DNA from: an uncultured Tidjanibacter sp. | GTDB taxonomy: Bacteria; Bacteroidota; Bacteroidia; Bacteroidales; Rikenellaceae | Direction: 5' to 3' | NCBI GenBank assembly: GCA_947852905.1 | Contig: CANTVF010000007.1 | Location: forward strand, 1-64,000 | DNA length: 64,000 nt | In this document: positions 19,226-29,426 of the stretch, in pieces | Numbering within the stretch: position 1 is the first letter of the stretch | How the letters are laid out: each line of letters starts with the position of its first letter | Notes under the pieces: model-generated | The model's input: the letters and a program-made list of their open reading frames with translations, nothing else | Told to the model about the DNA's origin: nothing | The model's database searches: none | Position numbers and translations under genes: made by a program

Positions 19226-19759
19226 ATGCAATACACCTGCAAATACGTCTCTCCGCTCGGAAGCATCACGATAGCCGGCGACGAATACGGTCTTACGGGA
19301 CTATGGTTCGATGGACAGAAATATTTCGCAGCCACGCTGCCTGCGGAACACGAAGAAAAAATGTTGCCGATATTCAAGGAGACATCGGAGTGGCTGGACT
19401 GTTATTTCAACGGCCGCGATCCCGGTTTCACTCCGACGTTACGGCCGACCGGTACGCCATTCAGACTCGAAGTGTGGAAGATACTGTGCAGGATACCTTA
19501 CGGGGAAACCGTGACATACAAAGATATAGCCGAAGAAGTTGCGCACGCCCGCGGAACGGGAAGCATGTCGGCTCAAGCCGTAGGAGGTGCGGTAGGCCAC
19601 AACCCGATAAGTATCATAATACCATGTCACCGGGTCGTAGGCTGCGACGGAAGCCTTACAGGCTATGCCGGAGGCATAACGAGAAAAACACGACTGCTTG
19701 CGCTCGAACATGCCGATATGACAGGCCTGTTCGTTCCGTCGAAAGGCACGGCATTATAA
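19226..19759 (+). CDS. ogt: Methylated-DNA-protein-cysteine methyltransferase
   Basis: A 177-residue O6-alkylguanine-DNA alkyltransferase of the Ogt type. The catalytic motif IPCHRV is at residues 132-137 with acceptor Cys134. The helix-turn-helix region (VTYKDIAEEVA) and the arginine-finger segment before it are intact, and the GYAGG element after the active site is present. It removes alkyl groups from guanine in a suicide reaction. The N-terminal domain is short but complete. It stands alone, followed by a 0.9-kb gene-free stretch. Confidence 0.95.
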   Translation: MQYTCKYVSPLGSITIAGDEYGLTGLWFDGQKYFAATLPAEHEEKMLPIFKETSEWLDCYFNGRDPGFTPTLRPTGTPFRLEVWKILCRIPYGETVTYKDIAEEVAHARGTGSMSAQAVGGAVGHNPISIIIPCHRVVGCDGSLTGYAGGITRKTRLLALEHADMTGLFVPSKGTAL

Positions 19760-20658
19760 AGCATGCCGGACATCGAATAATCGTATTGCGTAACCGGTAA
19801 AAGAAATCGGGCATCTGAAAAAGACTGCCCAACATACGGCGCTGCCATAGACAAGACAGGTATGGTGCAGTGTCTGTAACATTCTATACGTCCACAACCC
19901 TTGTCAACTCGACAGTCGGAACGACAAATCTCTACCAATACTCAGAATAACTATTACGAAAACACCTCTGGAGCGAGGCGCCGTCACCAACCACCGGTCG
20001 CATGAAAAGCTACAGAATTCTGCATCACATTCCGTAACGCGGCCATAACGAATCGGCTGCACGGAAACACATCCTCGATGTAATATACGACCTCCAAGCG
20101 GTAAAGACCAACCAGAAAAAGAGACTCCGCAACCAAGCATAATTTGCCGGACACCGGCTCATTTAATGCCGAAATGCCGACTCCGTTTACCTAACAATAT
20201 CCCGATAATACAGTAGCAAGTACCCTGCGAAAAAGATTGAACGCATTGTTCCGACAAGAGACGATCGACACTAAGAGATTTGAATGACACCAGGAACATT
20301 GAGCCATGCATAAAAATAAAAAAACGTGCTAACTCGCGGTTCAATCGCCACAACAACTATTAGCTCCCATTATTCGCCATACCTATCACCGGTCTCTCTC
20401 TGTCTGTAGGAATTACCTGCGATAAATACGGCCTTATAATACACAGCAAATAAAGAAACGACACAAGACCTCTCGGACGACAACCGCAGCTAACTTACCG
20501 TTGCGACCGCAATTTCTACTATCAAATCACCCTACTCGCAACATACAATCAAAACGATCCGGAGAAAGGATATACTTTTCCCCGGACCGTTATCGTTTCG
20601 TACGCACTGCCATATAGGCAAGCCTATCCGAAAGCCAAAACGTCAACGTTAATATCTG
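19760..20658. other. Gene-free region, 899 bp
   Basis: The longest stretch without a recognisable gene. Short open frames on the minus strand (for example 19904-20140 and 20159-20356) lack any family motif and show no coding-like pattern. The composition is close to that of the flanks. At its right end is a probable terminator of fmt (20551-20589). It may be decayed coding DNA or hold an RNA gene I cannot recognise. Confidence 0.5.
20551..20589 (-). terminator. Probable terminator of fmt
   Basis: On the minus strand a 10-bp stem with two G-T pairs (20589-20580 with 20564-20555) is followed by TTTTG. It lies 70 bp after the fmt stop. Confidence 0.6.
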
Positions 20659-21642
20659 CTACCGGAAGCGCAGGCACTCCTTGTGTTTAAGGCCGTTAAG
20701 GTATTCCCTGACGCCCAAACGCTGTTTACCGGCAGGCTGTACCGTGTCCGGCAATACATAACCGTCCCGGCAGGCTATGCGCAAAACACCGTCCGACACG
20801 AACCCGTCGCCGCAACGCACCGCAGAAGTATCGGCCGGCTCGAAACGGGCGGCGTATATTTTCATCTGACTTTCCCGAACAGTCTCCACTCCGACACACT
20901 CCTTCATGGACACCCATGCGCCCGGATACGGCGACAATCCGCGGATAAGATTGATTATATCCCTGCCGCTATTCTCGAAATCAAGATGACATGTTTCCTT
21001 GAATATCTTCGGAGCCGGTCTCAGTTCCGAAGCCGCGACGGCGGGTTGAGGCTGCGGAACGAACCCTTCCGAGACAATCTTTCCGACGCTTTCTGTCACG
21101 AGACCAGCCCCCGTTACCATTAGCTTGTCATGCAACGTACCTACATTGTCGTCACCGTCGATAGATACGACACGGCGGTCTATTACGGCACCTTCGTCCA
21201 TTCGCGGATTGAGCATGAACGTCGTAACTCCCGTTTCCGTCTCACCGTTGATTATCGCCCAGTTTATAGGCGCCGCACCGCGATACTGGGGCAACAACGA
21301 AGCATGGAGATTGAAAGTACCATAACGCGGCAAGCTGAACACCGTCTCAGGCAACATTTTGAATGCCACTACTATACCGAGATCGGGATCCAGCTCACGC
21401 AAAGCTGCGACAAATTCCTCCGATTTCAGCTTTTCAGGCTGCATAACCGGCAATCCCACCTCCTTGGCGTATCGTTTCACGGCACTCTCCTGCATTTTCA
21501 GTCCGCGACCGGCAGGTTTATCCGGCATCGTAACAACCGTTACGACATTGTATCCCCCCTCTACCAACGCACGCAAAGGCGCCACGGCGAAATCGGGCGT
21601 TCCCATATAGACAATTCTCAAAGATTTGGGATCGGTATGCAT
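20659..21642 (-). CDS. fmt: Methionyl-tRNA formyltransferase
   Basis: A 327-residue enzyme of standard length that formylates initiator Met-tRNA using 10-formyl-tetrahydrofolate. The N-terminal Rossmann domain begins with IVYMGTPDFAV, and the catalytic segment LHASLLPQYRGAAPINWAI includes the conserved N-x-H and S-L-L-P region. The C-terminal OB-like domain (from about residue 212) carries the RGLSPYPGAW motif. It lies 180 bp after ribBA on the same strand and may be independently transcribed. Confidence 0.96.
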   Translation of the reverse strand: MHTDPKSLRIVYMGTPDFAVAPLRALVEGGYNVVTVVTMPDKPAGRGLKMQESAVKRYAKEVGLPVMQPEKLKSEEFVAALRELDPDLGIVVAFKMLPETVFSLPRYGTFNLHASLLPQYRGAAPINWAIINGETETGVTTFMLNPRMDEGAVIDRRVVSIDGDDNVGTLHDKLMVTGAGLVTESVGKIVSEGFVPQPQPAVAASELRPAPKIFKETCHLDFENSGRDIINLIRGLSPYPGAWVSMKECVGVETVRESQMKIYAARFEPADTSAVRCGDGFVSDGVLRIACRDGYVLPDTVQPAGKQRLGVREYLNGLKHKECLRFR

Positions 21643-21822
21643 TTACGAATCGTATTAAAAAAAGACAACACGCATCACGACACGCACCGTCGCATGATAT
21701 ACAGGCCTATCTATTACAGCTCGTTACATATCCGCACGTTATCGCGCTGCCATAAAATATCGCAAAACGACAGCCCGCACACGATACTCCGTAATGCAGA
21801 CTGTCGCTTTATGTCAAATCGC

Positions 21823-23061
21823 TCAATTTTTCTTATCTCCGAACAAGCCCAAAGTATGCCCCATGCGCATCTCTTTGGTTTCAAGATACTTCGCATTATA
21901 CTCCGTAGGAGTTACCACGATAGGCACGATCTCTTCTATCGAAAGACCGTACCCTTCGAGTCCGGCGCGTTTCAAAGGATTGTTGGTCATGAGACGCATT
22001 TTGGTGATGCCCAATTCGTGCAGTATGCTCGCACCTACGCCGTAATCCCTCTCATCAACGCCGAAACCGAGTTTCAGATTGGCTTCCGCAGTATCGAGAC
22101 CGTTTTCATCCTGCAACTTATAAGCCCGTATCTTGTTGCACAGACCTATGCCTCGTCCCTCCTGCATGAGATATACGATAGCGCCTTTGCCCTCTTTCTC
22201 GATCATGCGTATGGATTCCTCGAGCTGCGCACCGCAATCGCACCTGACAGACCCGAAAATATCGCCCGTAGCGCACGACGAATGCACACGCACCAGAACA
22301 GGCTCGCCCGGTTTCCATTCGCCCTTTATCAATGCCATATGCTCCAGACCGTTGCTCTTCTGGCGGAACGGTATGAATCGGAAATTGCCCCAACGGGTAG
22401 GCATTGCCACCTCTTCGCCTTTTTCCACGATACTCTCGTTGCGGAGCCTGTAAGCGATAATGTCGGCTATCGAAATTATTTTCAGACCGAATTTGTCAGC
22501 TATCTCGAAAAGCTGGGGCAGACGCGCCATGGAACCGTCCTCGTTCATGATCTCTATCAACGCGCCGCCCGGCTTAAGACCTGCCATGCGCGCCAGATCG
22601 ACGGCGGCTTCCGTATGTCCCGGACGACGCAGCACGCCTTTATTGCGTGCCCGCAATGGATTGATATGACCGGGACGTCCGAGGTCTTCCGGTTTGGTCG
22701 CAGGATCCACGAGCGCACGTATGGTCGCGGCACGGTCGTGAATCGAAACACCCGTCGTACACCCGTCGTGCAGATAGTCAACAGTCACTGTAAAAGGCGT
22801 TCCGAGCAGCGAGGTATTGTCGCCGACCATCATATCCAGTTCGAGTTCATGGCAACGCTCTTCGGTAATCGGAGCACAAAGCACTCCTCTGCCGTTGTGA
22901 AGCATGAAATTGACTATCTCCGGCGTGATCTTCTCGGCCGCGACGATAAAATCGCCTTCGTTCTCCCTGTCTTCGTCGTCGACGACGATCACTATCTTAC
23001 CTTCTCGGAAATCGTCGAGGACCTCCTCCACGGTATTCAGTTTTCTGTTTGCTGTGCTCAT
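21823..23061 (-). CDS. ribBA: Bifunctional DHBP synthase / GTP cyclohydrolase II
   Basis: A 412-residue riboflavin enzyme. Residues 1-205 are 3,4-dihydroxy-2-butanone 4-phosphate synthase with DREN-EGDF (residues 31-38) and GHTEAAVDL (148-156). Residues 210-412 are GTP cyclohydrolase II with the zinc cysteines C263, C274 and C276 and [10 protein letters not shown]. Both active sites look intact. It follows the LptF/G permease by 18 bp, so it is probably co-transcribed with it, and there is no room for an FMN riboswitch directly upstream. Confidence 0.97.
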   Translation of the reverse strand: MSTANRKLNTVEEVLDDFREGKIVIVVDDEDRENEGDFIVAAEKITPEIVNFMLHNGRGVLCAPITEERCHELELDMMVGDNTSLLGTPFTVTVDYLHDGCTTGVSIHDRAATIRALVDPATKPEDLGRPGHINPLRARNKGVLRRPGHTEAAVDLARMAGLKPGGALIEIMNEDGSMARLPQLFEIADKFGLKIISIADIIAYRLRNESIVEKGEEVAMPTRWGNFRFIPFRQKSNGLEHMALIKGEWKPGEPVLVRVHSSCATGDIFGSVRCDCGAQLEESIRMIEKEGKGAIVYLMQEGRGIGLCNKIRAYKLQDENGLDTAEANLKLGFGVDERDYGVGASILHELGITKMRLMTNNPLKRAGLEGYGLSIEEIVPIVVTPTEYNAKYLETKEMRMGHTLGLFGDKKN

Positions 23062-23079
23062 AATATATATTCGATTTAT

Positions 23080-24540
23080 CTATTTTTTATTTTCGCGTTT
23101 CAAGGTTTTGAATTTCGTCTTGAGTTTGTCGAACTGTATCCTGTACCAGTCCATATTGAACAAGTTGGAGTCGTTGGTGGACTTGTATATCAGATATATG
23201 GCTATGGGCAAAAGTATGAATACCGCCAGCCACGTTCCCTCGAAAGCAGTACGTATACCGTCGCGAGCCATCTTCTCGCCGGACATGTTTATAACATAGT
23301 ATACGACGAAAAACAACACGGAAACGACTACCGGCATCCCCAGCCCACCCTTACGTATGATAGCTCCGAGCGGGGCGCCTATAAGGAAAAATATGATTAT
23401 GGAAACCGGTAGCACCACTTTCTTGTGCCACTCTATCTGGTACTTGTAAAGCTCGCTCAGACTATTCTTAACCGACGACTCCTCGTAGTTTATCATCGTA
23501 CCGGAATTTTTCGCCCTTTGCACCGCCCTGCTGTATACATCCTTTTTTTGCACGAGGCCGAGATTTTCCACCTCCGAGAAAATGTCTAACGGACGCCGAT
23601 ACGAATAATCGGTCGCCACACTGTCGGCCATACCCATGATGAACGGATCATACTGCAAAAGACTGTTACGCAACAACGGCTCGTACGAAAGCGCCATATC
23701 CCTGTTGACTATCACGTCCAGCGAATCTATATCCCGGCTCAGACGGCTTATGGGCTTTGTCTGGCTGTTATTGAAAAGTTCGCTGTTGCTTCGCTCGAAA
23801 TCGAAACCCTCCATCTCTATCACGGCATCCTGACGGCCGAAAGACTGATGCGTAAGCTGGTTTTCGTTATACCAGTCGTAGGTTCGTGAAGTCTCGTACC
23901 TCTCGCCGTTAAATAGTGTAACGAGCAGGAACTTCTTGTCGTCCGAAAGACGTATGTATCCCGAATCGGCTATGGTAGTGGACATTGTACCGTCCTTCTT
24001 GCTCGTATCGTAAATCAAGACTTCGTGCAACAGTCCCGTCTCCTTGTCCTGATGCGTCACGCGGATACTCATATCCTCTATACCGTTGAAAAACACGCCG
24101 TCGCGGAACTCTATGGTCTGTTTTTGGTTACGGATATCATATAATATGGAGTACATCTTTTTCCACGCGTAAGGCACAAGATTGTTAGATGCGAAGAAAC
24201 TGCCTATCGCAACGAAAAAGACCACAACGATCAAGGGGAGCATGATTCTCGGAAGCGAAATTCCCGAAGCCTTCATGGCCAACAATTCATTGTTCTCGCC
24301 GAGGTTACCCATAGTCATGATGGCTGCGAAAAGCGTTGCCAAAGGCAATGCCATGGGAATAGTGGTAGCCACTGCATACCACATCAGCTCCAACAAGACG
24401 CCTACCGAAAGCCCCTTGCCGACCAGGTCGTCTATATACCTCCAGAGGAAGTTCATCAGAAAGATGAACGACACGATGAGGAACGTCAGTATCATCGGCC
24501 CGAGATATGACCTGAAAAGGAATTTATCGAGGGTTTTCAC
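23080..24540 (-). CDS. LptF/LptG-family permease (YjgP/YjgQ)
   Basis: A 486-residue inner-membrane protein with three predicted N-terminal helices (about residues 13-35, 55-80 and 95-118), a large periplasmic beta-rich domain, and three helices near the C terminus. This is the topology of LptF/LptG, the permease pair of the lipopolysaccharide export ABC transporter. The N-terminal [13 protein letters not shown] and the [13 protein letters not shown] region fit the family. A second permease is not adjacent. It overlaps the metal permease gene by 17 bp and is followed at 18 bp by ribBA. Whether it is LptF or LptG cannot be decided here. Confidence 0.9.
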   Translation of the reverse strand: MKTLDKFLFRSYLGPMILTFLIVSFIFLMNFLWRYIDDLVGKGLSVGVLLELMWYAVATTIPMALPLATLFAAIMTMGNLGENNELLAMKASGISLPRIMLPLIVVVFFVAIGSFFASNNLVPYAWKKMYSILYDIRNQKQTIEFRDGVFFNGIEDMSIRVTHQDKETGLLHEVLIYDTSKKDGTMSTTIADSGYIRLSDDKKFLLVTLFNGERYETSRTYDWYNENQLTHQSFGRQDAVIEMEGFDFERSNSELFNNSQTKPISRLSRDIDSLDVIVNRDMALSYEPLLRNSLLQYDPFIMGMADSVATDYSYRRPLDIFSEVENLGLVQKKDVYSRAVQRAKNSGTMINYEESSVKNSLSELYKYQIEWHKKVVLPVSIIIFFLIGAPLGAIIRKGGLGMPVVVSVLFFVVYYVINMSGEKMARDGIRTAFEGTWLAVFILLPIAIYLIYKSTNDSNLFNMDWYRIQFDKLKTKFKTLKRENKK

Positions 24541-25366
24541 TACGGCACAACTTTTTTCGGCTACACAAAGGTAGTAGTTTTATAATTACAAGCGCCAGCG
24601 CCAGCAGAAATATTGTGGCCGCCCCCGCAGGAATATCGAGCACGTAACTTATATAAAGCCCTATCACATTACCGATGACGGCCACTATTACCGCCCACAC
24701 GGTAATCCGGCCGAACGACCGGGTAAGCGAATTCACTATAACGGCCGGCACGGTCAGTAGCGATATCAAAAGTATGATCCCCACGCTTCTTATACAGAAC
24801 ACGACAGCCAGAGCTATGAATACCGCCATGATATATGAAACCGCCCCCACAGGCACCCCGCGGCTACGGGCGAAATCGCCGTCGAAAGCGACATACATGA
24901 TTTGCCGCCACCATACCGTCGCAACTAACGTCAATACAACAGCCAGCACCGCGAGCGCCCATATGTCGCGCACAGTAACCGTCAGAATATTGCCGAACAG
25001 AAAACTCATCAGATTGGGAGCATAACCGGGCGTAAGATAGACGAATATTATTCCGACGGCCATGCCGACGCTCCATACTATGCCCACGACCGAATCTTCC
25101 CTGATCTTACCTCTGCCGGCACCCCACTCTATGCCGAGCGATGACAGGATTGCGAATATCAACGCGCCCCAGACCGGATCGTAACCAAGATAATAGGCTA
25201 TGCCTATCCCGCCGAAAGAAGCATGCGTTATCCCGCCGCTGAGGAACACCATGCGACGCGCCACTATATAAGTGCCGACTATACCACAAACCACTCCGGA
25301 CAGCACAGCCGCCCAAAGCGCATTACGCAAAAAGCCGTATTCCAGAATAGCGTTGAAGAAATCCAT
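24524..25366 (-). CDS. Metal ABC transporter permease (ZnuB/MntB-like)
   Basis: About 280 residues with eight or nine membrane helices of the ABC-3 permease family, which imports zinc, manganese or iron. It shows GTYIVARRMVFLSGGITHASFGG near the N terminus, as in ZnuB, and FDGDFARSRGVPVG in the middle. I chose the ATG at 25366 because it gives MDFFNAILEYGFLRNAL, a normal N terminus, whereas the longer frame from 25438 adds an Arg-rich stretch without similarity. The ATPase and solute-binding subunits are not next to it, so they must be elsewhere. It overlaps the LptF/G gene by 17 bp. Confidence 0.88.
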   Translation of the reverse strand: MDFFNAILEYGFLRNALWAAVLSGVVCGIVGTYIVARRMVFLSGGITHASFGGIGIAYYLGYDPVWGALIFAILSSLGIEWGAGRGKIREDSVVGIVWSVGMAVGIIFVYLTPGYAPNLMSFLFGNILTVTVRDIWALAVLAVVLTLVATVWWRQIMYVAFDGDFARSRGVPVGAVSYIMAVFIALAVVFCIRSVGIILLISLLTVPAVIVNSLTRSFGRITVWAVIVAVIGNVIGLYISYVLDIPAGAATIFLLALALVIIKLLPLCSRKKLCRSENPR

Positions 25367-25721
25367 CGATACAATCCCCCTATACGCATGACATCCGCCC
25401 CGATTCCGACGCCGCATGCCACACATATCGAAGTGCAAATCTACTCAAAATTCCGCAGGTTTCCGCCTCGGCGATGACATAATAACCTTTAGTCCTACAC
25501 TCCGACTTTACTGCTGCACACAATCATCGCATAACTTCCGCCGGTAACTCCCGACCTTATTATCCGCACTGCAACATTTAGCCCGTCATTTCCAAGCAGC
25601 CGCTCCCCGGAAATGCGCCTGTATACCGGGGAATCGCGATCGCCTCGACAGCAATATGACAAGTACGATCTGACCTTTCGCCTCTTTTTTTGTATTTTCG
25701 CACGATAAAAATCTCCGCAAA
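25367..25721. other. Divergent intergenic region, 355 bp
   Basis: Separates the metal permease (minus) and mtaB (plus). A weak -7-like TATTTTCG at 25693-25700 may serve mtaB. No metal-regulator box (for example a Fur or Zur palindrome) was recognised, and no gene is seen. Confidence 0.45.
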
Positions 25722-27026
25722 ATGCAATCGCCCAAAAAAGTCAGTTTCCACACGCTCGGCTGCAAGCTGAACTTCTCGGAAACATCCACCATAGCGCGCC
25801 AGTTCGCCTCCGGCGGATACGTCCGCACTCAGAATGTTGCCGAAGCCGACGTATGCGTCATAAACACATGTTCGGTTACCGAACACGCCGACAAGAAATG
25901 CCGCAACCTGATACGCAAGATTCACCGCGACAACCCTTCGGCCATAATAGCCGTAACGGGATGTTACGCCCAACTCAAACCGGACGAAATAGCCGCCATA
26001 GAGGGTGTAGACCTCGTACTCGGCAACCGCGACAAAGGCGATCTGTTCCGACGGGTAGCCGCGCTCGGCGGAAAGGAGGGTGCGCACGTCTACTCGTGCG
26101 GCACCAACGAACTGACCAACTTTTTCGCTGCGTTCTCCTCAGGCGACCGCACGCGAGCTTTCCTGAAAGTACAGGACGGTTGCGACTACAAATGTTCCTA
26201 TTGTACGATACATTATGCACGCGGTGGCAGCCGTAACATGCCTATAGCCGACATAGTGGCGGAAGCTCGGCAGATCGCCGCCGCAGGCCAGAAAGAGATA
26301 GTCATTACGGGCGTCAACACAGGCGACTTCGGCAAAAGTACGGGAGAAACTTTCGCAGGACTGCTTTCGGCGCTGAACGGCGTGGAAGGAATCGAACGTT
26401 ACAGAATCTCGTCGATAGAGCCCAACCTGTTGACCGACGAGGTCATAGGCATCTGCGCCGCCTCGGACAAATTCCAACCGCATTTCCATATACCGCTACA
26501 GTGCGGATCCGACAGAATACTGCGTCTCATGGGACGCCGTTACGACTCGGCCGTATTCCGCGACAGAATCGCCGCCGTGCGCAGCGCAATGCCAGATTCG
26601 TTCATCGGCATAGACATCATAGTAGGATTTCCCGGCGAAACCGAAGAGGATTTCATGCAGACCTACGATCTACTCGCGGAACTCGCTCCGGCCTACCTGC
26701 ACATATTTCCGTTCTCGGAAAGAGCAGGAACTCCGGCCGTCTCCATGCCCGGCAAGGTTTCCCCTGCCGTAAAGACGGAACGGGCGGAACGTCTCAACGG
26801 ACTTTGCGTAAGGCTGCACCGCCAATTTTACGAACGTCACGAAGGCACCCGCTCGAAAGCGCTTTTCGAATACCGCGGCAACAACGGCATGATGTACGGC
26901 TACACGGGAAACTACATACGCTGCAAAGCCCCCTACGATCCGGCTCTTGTAAACGGAATATGCGATGTAAGACTCGAAAAAACCGATTCGGACGGCATAA
27001 TGAAAACATCCGTAACCGAAAAATAA
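25722..27026 (+). CDS. mtaB: tRNA t6A37 methylthiotransferase MtaB
   Basis: A 434-residue radical SAM methylthiotransferase. The N-terminal cluster cysteines are C14, C50 and C81, and the radical SAM motif CDYKCSYC is at residues 154-161 (C154, C158, C161). A TRAM-like C-terminal domain follows from about residue 370. The start VSFHTLGCKLNFSET is typical of MtaB rather than MiaB or RimO. It adds a methylthio group to N6-threonylcarbamoyladenosine at position 37 of tRNAs decoding ANN codons. It ends in its own terminator. Confidence 0.95.
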   Translation: MQSPKKVSFHTLGCKLNFSETSTIARQFASGGYVRTQNVAEADVCVINTCSVTEHADKKCRNLIRKIHRDNPSAIIAVTGCYAQLKPDEIAAIEGVDLVLGNRDKGDLFRRVAALGGKEGAHVYSCGTNELTNFFAAFSSGDRTRAFLKVQDGCDYKCSYCTIHYARGGSRNMPIADIVAEARQIAAAGQKEIVITGVNTGDFGKSTGETFAGLLSALNGVEGIERYRISSIEPNLLTDEVIGICAASDKFQPHFHIPLQCGSDRILRLMGRRYDSAVFRDRIAAVRSAMPDSFIGIDIIVGFPGETEEDFMQTYDLLAELAPAYLHIFPFSERAGTPAVSMPGKVSPAVKTERAERLNGLCVRLHRQFYERHEGTRSKALFEYRGNNGMMYGYTGNYIRCKAPYDPALVNGICDVRLEKTDSDGIMKTSVTEK

Positions 27027-27036
27027 CAGCAACAGG

Positions 27037-27070
27037 CTCTCCGGAATACATATTCCGGAGAGTTAATTTA
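27037..27070 (+). terminator. Terminator of mtaB
   Basis: A stem of at least 10 bp (27037-27046 with 27053-27062) with a short loop, followed by TTAATTTATT. Confidence 0.75.
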
Positions 27071-27071
27071 T

Positions 27072-27079
27072 TATATTTG
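27072..27079 (+). promoter_or_regulatory. -7 box for the sensor-trkH operon
   Basis: TATATTTG matches TAnnTTTG directly after the mtaB terminator, 104 bp before the next ATG. No clear -33 element is seen. Confidence 0.5.
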
Positions 27080-27182
27080 CTGATCGAACGGCTGCGGGCT
27101 GCGAGTGCAGACAGACGCCCGTCACCGCCACGACATACCGGCAACCGCCGCATAAAAACTACACTCCAAACAAGTCCGAAAT

Positions 27183-27923
27183 ATGCGCAAGAAAATATCC
27201 ATAGGGTTCATAAGCCTGGCATTCATACTGTTATTCGCAGGTGGAATATCCATGTACGAACTCAACAGGCTGCAACGACAAACCCGCGAAGTACTCGAGA
27301 CGAGCGACCGCAACGTCCGTCTTGCCGACAAGATGTTCGCAGCCCTGCGCAAGCAAAACAGCTCCATACTCAGAATGACCCTTTCCGGCGGCGCGACACC
27401 GGACGACAATTACACGACGGGTAAAAACGATTTCGACAAAGCGCTCGCAGACGCCTCAGCATCGACTACCGAACGGAAAGACCTGACAGAAATATACGAA
27501 GCCAACACCCACTACCGATTCATAATATCGGGATACACGCAAGCCGTCGAAAACGGCGAAGCGACAGAATGGTTTTCGTCGACATACCTTAACGCCTATT
27601 ACCAGCTCGACGAAGCCATAATGAATTACGTGACCTCGCCGGCCACATCCAACACGGCACGTATCTCCATGCTCGAGGACAGTGTCTACAAGACCATAAC
27701 ACCGAGCATTCTGACACTTATAATAGCTATCATCATAGTCTTGATGTTCTACTTTTTCGTGGACAGTTTCTATGTCCGTCCGATCACACGCATATACCAG
27801 TCCCTGCGCAATTATGTCAAACACCGCATACCGTTCGCACCCAAATTCGAAAGCAACGACGACGAAATAATCGGAATCAAGGAAACTATCGAGGAACTCA
27901 TCGAACAACGCAAATCGAAATGA
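27183..27923 (+). CDS. Four-helix-bundle sensor-like membrane protein with HAMP segment
   Basis: A 246-residue protein with the layout of a chemoreceptor or kinase input module but no output domain. There is one membrane helix at about residues 6-24, a helical periplasmic region of about 145 residues (4HB_MCP-like), a second helix at about 172-194, and then a HAMP-like segment (VRPITRIYQSLRNYV) that ends in a coiled coil. It has no kinase, cyclase or receiver domain. Its stop overlaps the trkH start by 4 bp, so the two are translationally coupled. It may report an outside signal to TrkH, but this is inference. Confidence 0.75.
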   Translation: MRKKISIGFISLAFILLFAGGISMYELNRLQRQTREVLETSDRNVRLADKMFAALRKQNSSILRMTLSGGATPDDNYTTGKNDFDKALADASASTTERKDLTEIYEANTHYRFIISGYTQAVENGEATEWFSSTYLNAYYQLDEAIMNYVTSPATSNTARISMLEDSVYKTITPSILTLIIAIIIVLMFYFFVDSFYVRPITRIYQSLRNYVKHRIPFAPKFESNDDEIIGIKETIEELIEQRKSK

Positions 27924-29365
27924 GGACAGGCTTGGTATTCAAATACATAGGCGCGGTACTGCTGCTCGATTCGATATTCATGCTAATATCGGCAGTCATA
28001 TCGTGGTTCAACGGAATGGACAGCGGCTTCACGCCTCTCATGCTATCTTTTTTCCTAACGGCCATACTCGGAATATTTCCCCTGATCTTCGTAAGGCGCA
28101 AGGAACAGATCAATGCCAAGGAGGGGTATTGCATAGTCACCGGAGCCTGGCTGATGTCCTGTCTGGTAGGGACATTCCCCTATCTGCTTTGGGGAGGTGA
28201 ATTCGACATGGTAAACGCATGGTTCGAAAGCGTCTCCGGATTCACCACTACCGGCTCTACGATACTTACCGACGTCGAGGCGTTGCCGCGAAGCTTGTTG
28301 TTCTGGCGTGCATCCACGCATTGGATCGGGGGCGTCGGCATAGTAATGTTCGCACTGGCCATATTGCCTGCACTGGGCAAAACACGCATGACGCTCTACC
28401 GCGTGGAACTGTCCACGCTGGCCAAGGACAACTACCGTTTTCAGACCCAGAAAATAATCCGGATACTGCTTTTCGTCTACGTCGGCCTCACGTTCGCCGA
28501 AATATCGTTGCTGCGCATAGCCGGCATGGAGTGGTTCGATGCCATAACTCACTCCTTCTCCACTATGGCGACAGGCGGTTTCAGTACCAAGAATGCCAGC
28601 ATAGCGGCGTTCGACAACGTATGGGTAGAAATCATCATATCGGTATTCTCTTTTATAAGCGGTCTGCATTTTGGTCTGATATTCACGACGCTCATAGGAG
28701 GTCACAACAACGTATTCCGTTCCGAAGTGGCACGCTACTATTTCATATTCACCGTAACGGGAATACTTATAATGGCTCTGAACCTGTGGACCACCAACAC
28801 CTATACCACATTTCCCGAAGCACTGCGCTACAGCGCGTTCCAAGGCGTCACGATAATATCGACCACAGGTTTCGCCACAGCCAATACGAATGTATGGCCG
28901 CCGCTTTCGATAGCCATACTGTTCATGTTCATGATACAATGCGCATGTGCAGGCTCTACGGCGGGAGGTCTGAAATGCGACCGTGTATTGCTCGCGGCCA
29001 AGGTATTCAAAAACAAAATCCGCCAGCAACAGCACCCCAATGCGGTGCTACGCATCAAGCTGGACGGCGTCACCCAAGACGACTCTACAGTAAATTTCGC
29101 CATGTTGTACATTGTAGTCTATCTACTTTTTATTATTTTAGGGACATTAATATGTACGGCATGCGGCGTAGACTTCATATCCTCGCTCAGCGCATCGGCG
29201 ACTTCCATGAGCAACGTCGGGCCGGGCTTCGGAATCGTAGGTTCCATGGACAACTTTTCGGCAATGCCCGACATAGGAAAACTGACCTCCTCGCTGCTCA
29301 TGCTTTTCGGTCGTCTGGAAATATTCGGCCTACTGCAACTGTTCATGATCAAATGGTGGGTATAG
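27920..29365 (+). CDS. trkH: TrkH-family potassium uptake protein
   Basis: A 481-residue K+ channel-like transporter with four membrane-P-loop-membrane repeats. The filter regions are visible as TTTGSTIL, MATGGFST, STTGFATAN and SNVGPGFG. The conserved Arg in the late helix is present near the C terminus. It imports K+ together with a cytoplasmic TrkA-type subunit, which is not in this window. The start overlaps the upstream sensor-like gene by 4 bp, and a secreted coiled-coil protein follows 61 bp later. Confidence 0.94.
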   Translation: MRTGLVFKYIGAVLLLDSIFMLISAVISWFNGMDSGFTPLMLSFFLTAILGIFPLIFVRRKEQINAKEGYCIVTGAWLMSCLVGTFPYLLWGGEFDMVNAWFESVSGFTTTGSTILTDVEALPRSLLFWRASTHWIGGVGIVMFALAILPALGKTRMTLYRVELSTLAKDNYRFQTQKIIRILLFVYVGLTFAEISLLRIAGMEWFDAITHSFSTMATGGFSTKNASIAAFDNVWVEIIISVFSFISGLHFGLIFTTLIGGHNNVFRSEVARYYFIFTVTGILIMALNLWTTNTYTTFPEALRYSAFQGVTIISTTGFATANTNVWPPLSIAILFMFMIQCACAGSTAGGLKCDRVLLAAKVFKNKIRQQQHPNAVLRIKLDGVTQDDSTVNFAMLYIVVYLLFIILGTLICTACGVDFISSLSASATSMSNVGPGFGIVGSMDNFSAMPDIGKLTSSLLMLFGRLEIFGLLQLFMIKWWV

Positions 29366-29426
29366 GACTGCCTATATGTAACCGGCTATATTCCGACGAC
29401 ACGCAAGCCATTAAAAACGATTTGTT

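Noticed and set aside
19904-20356. Small minus-strand open frames in the gene-free region
   Set aside because: No conserved motif, no promoter or start context, and composition not typical of the coding genes around them.
23062-23079. FMN riboswitch before ribBA
   Set aside because: Only 18 bp separate ribBA from the upstream gene, too short for this riboswitch, and no such fold was seen further upstream.
21130-23412. A 760-codon open frame on the plus strand
   Set aside because: It lies opposite fmt, ribBA and part of the LptF/G gene, all well identified; the translation is Arg/His-rich with no family features.
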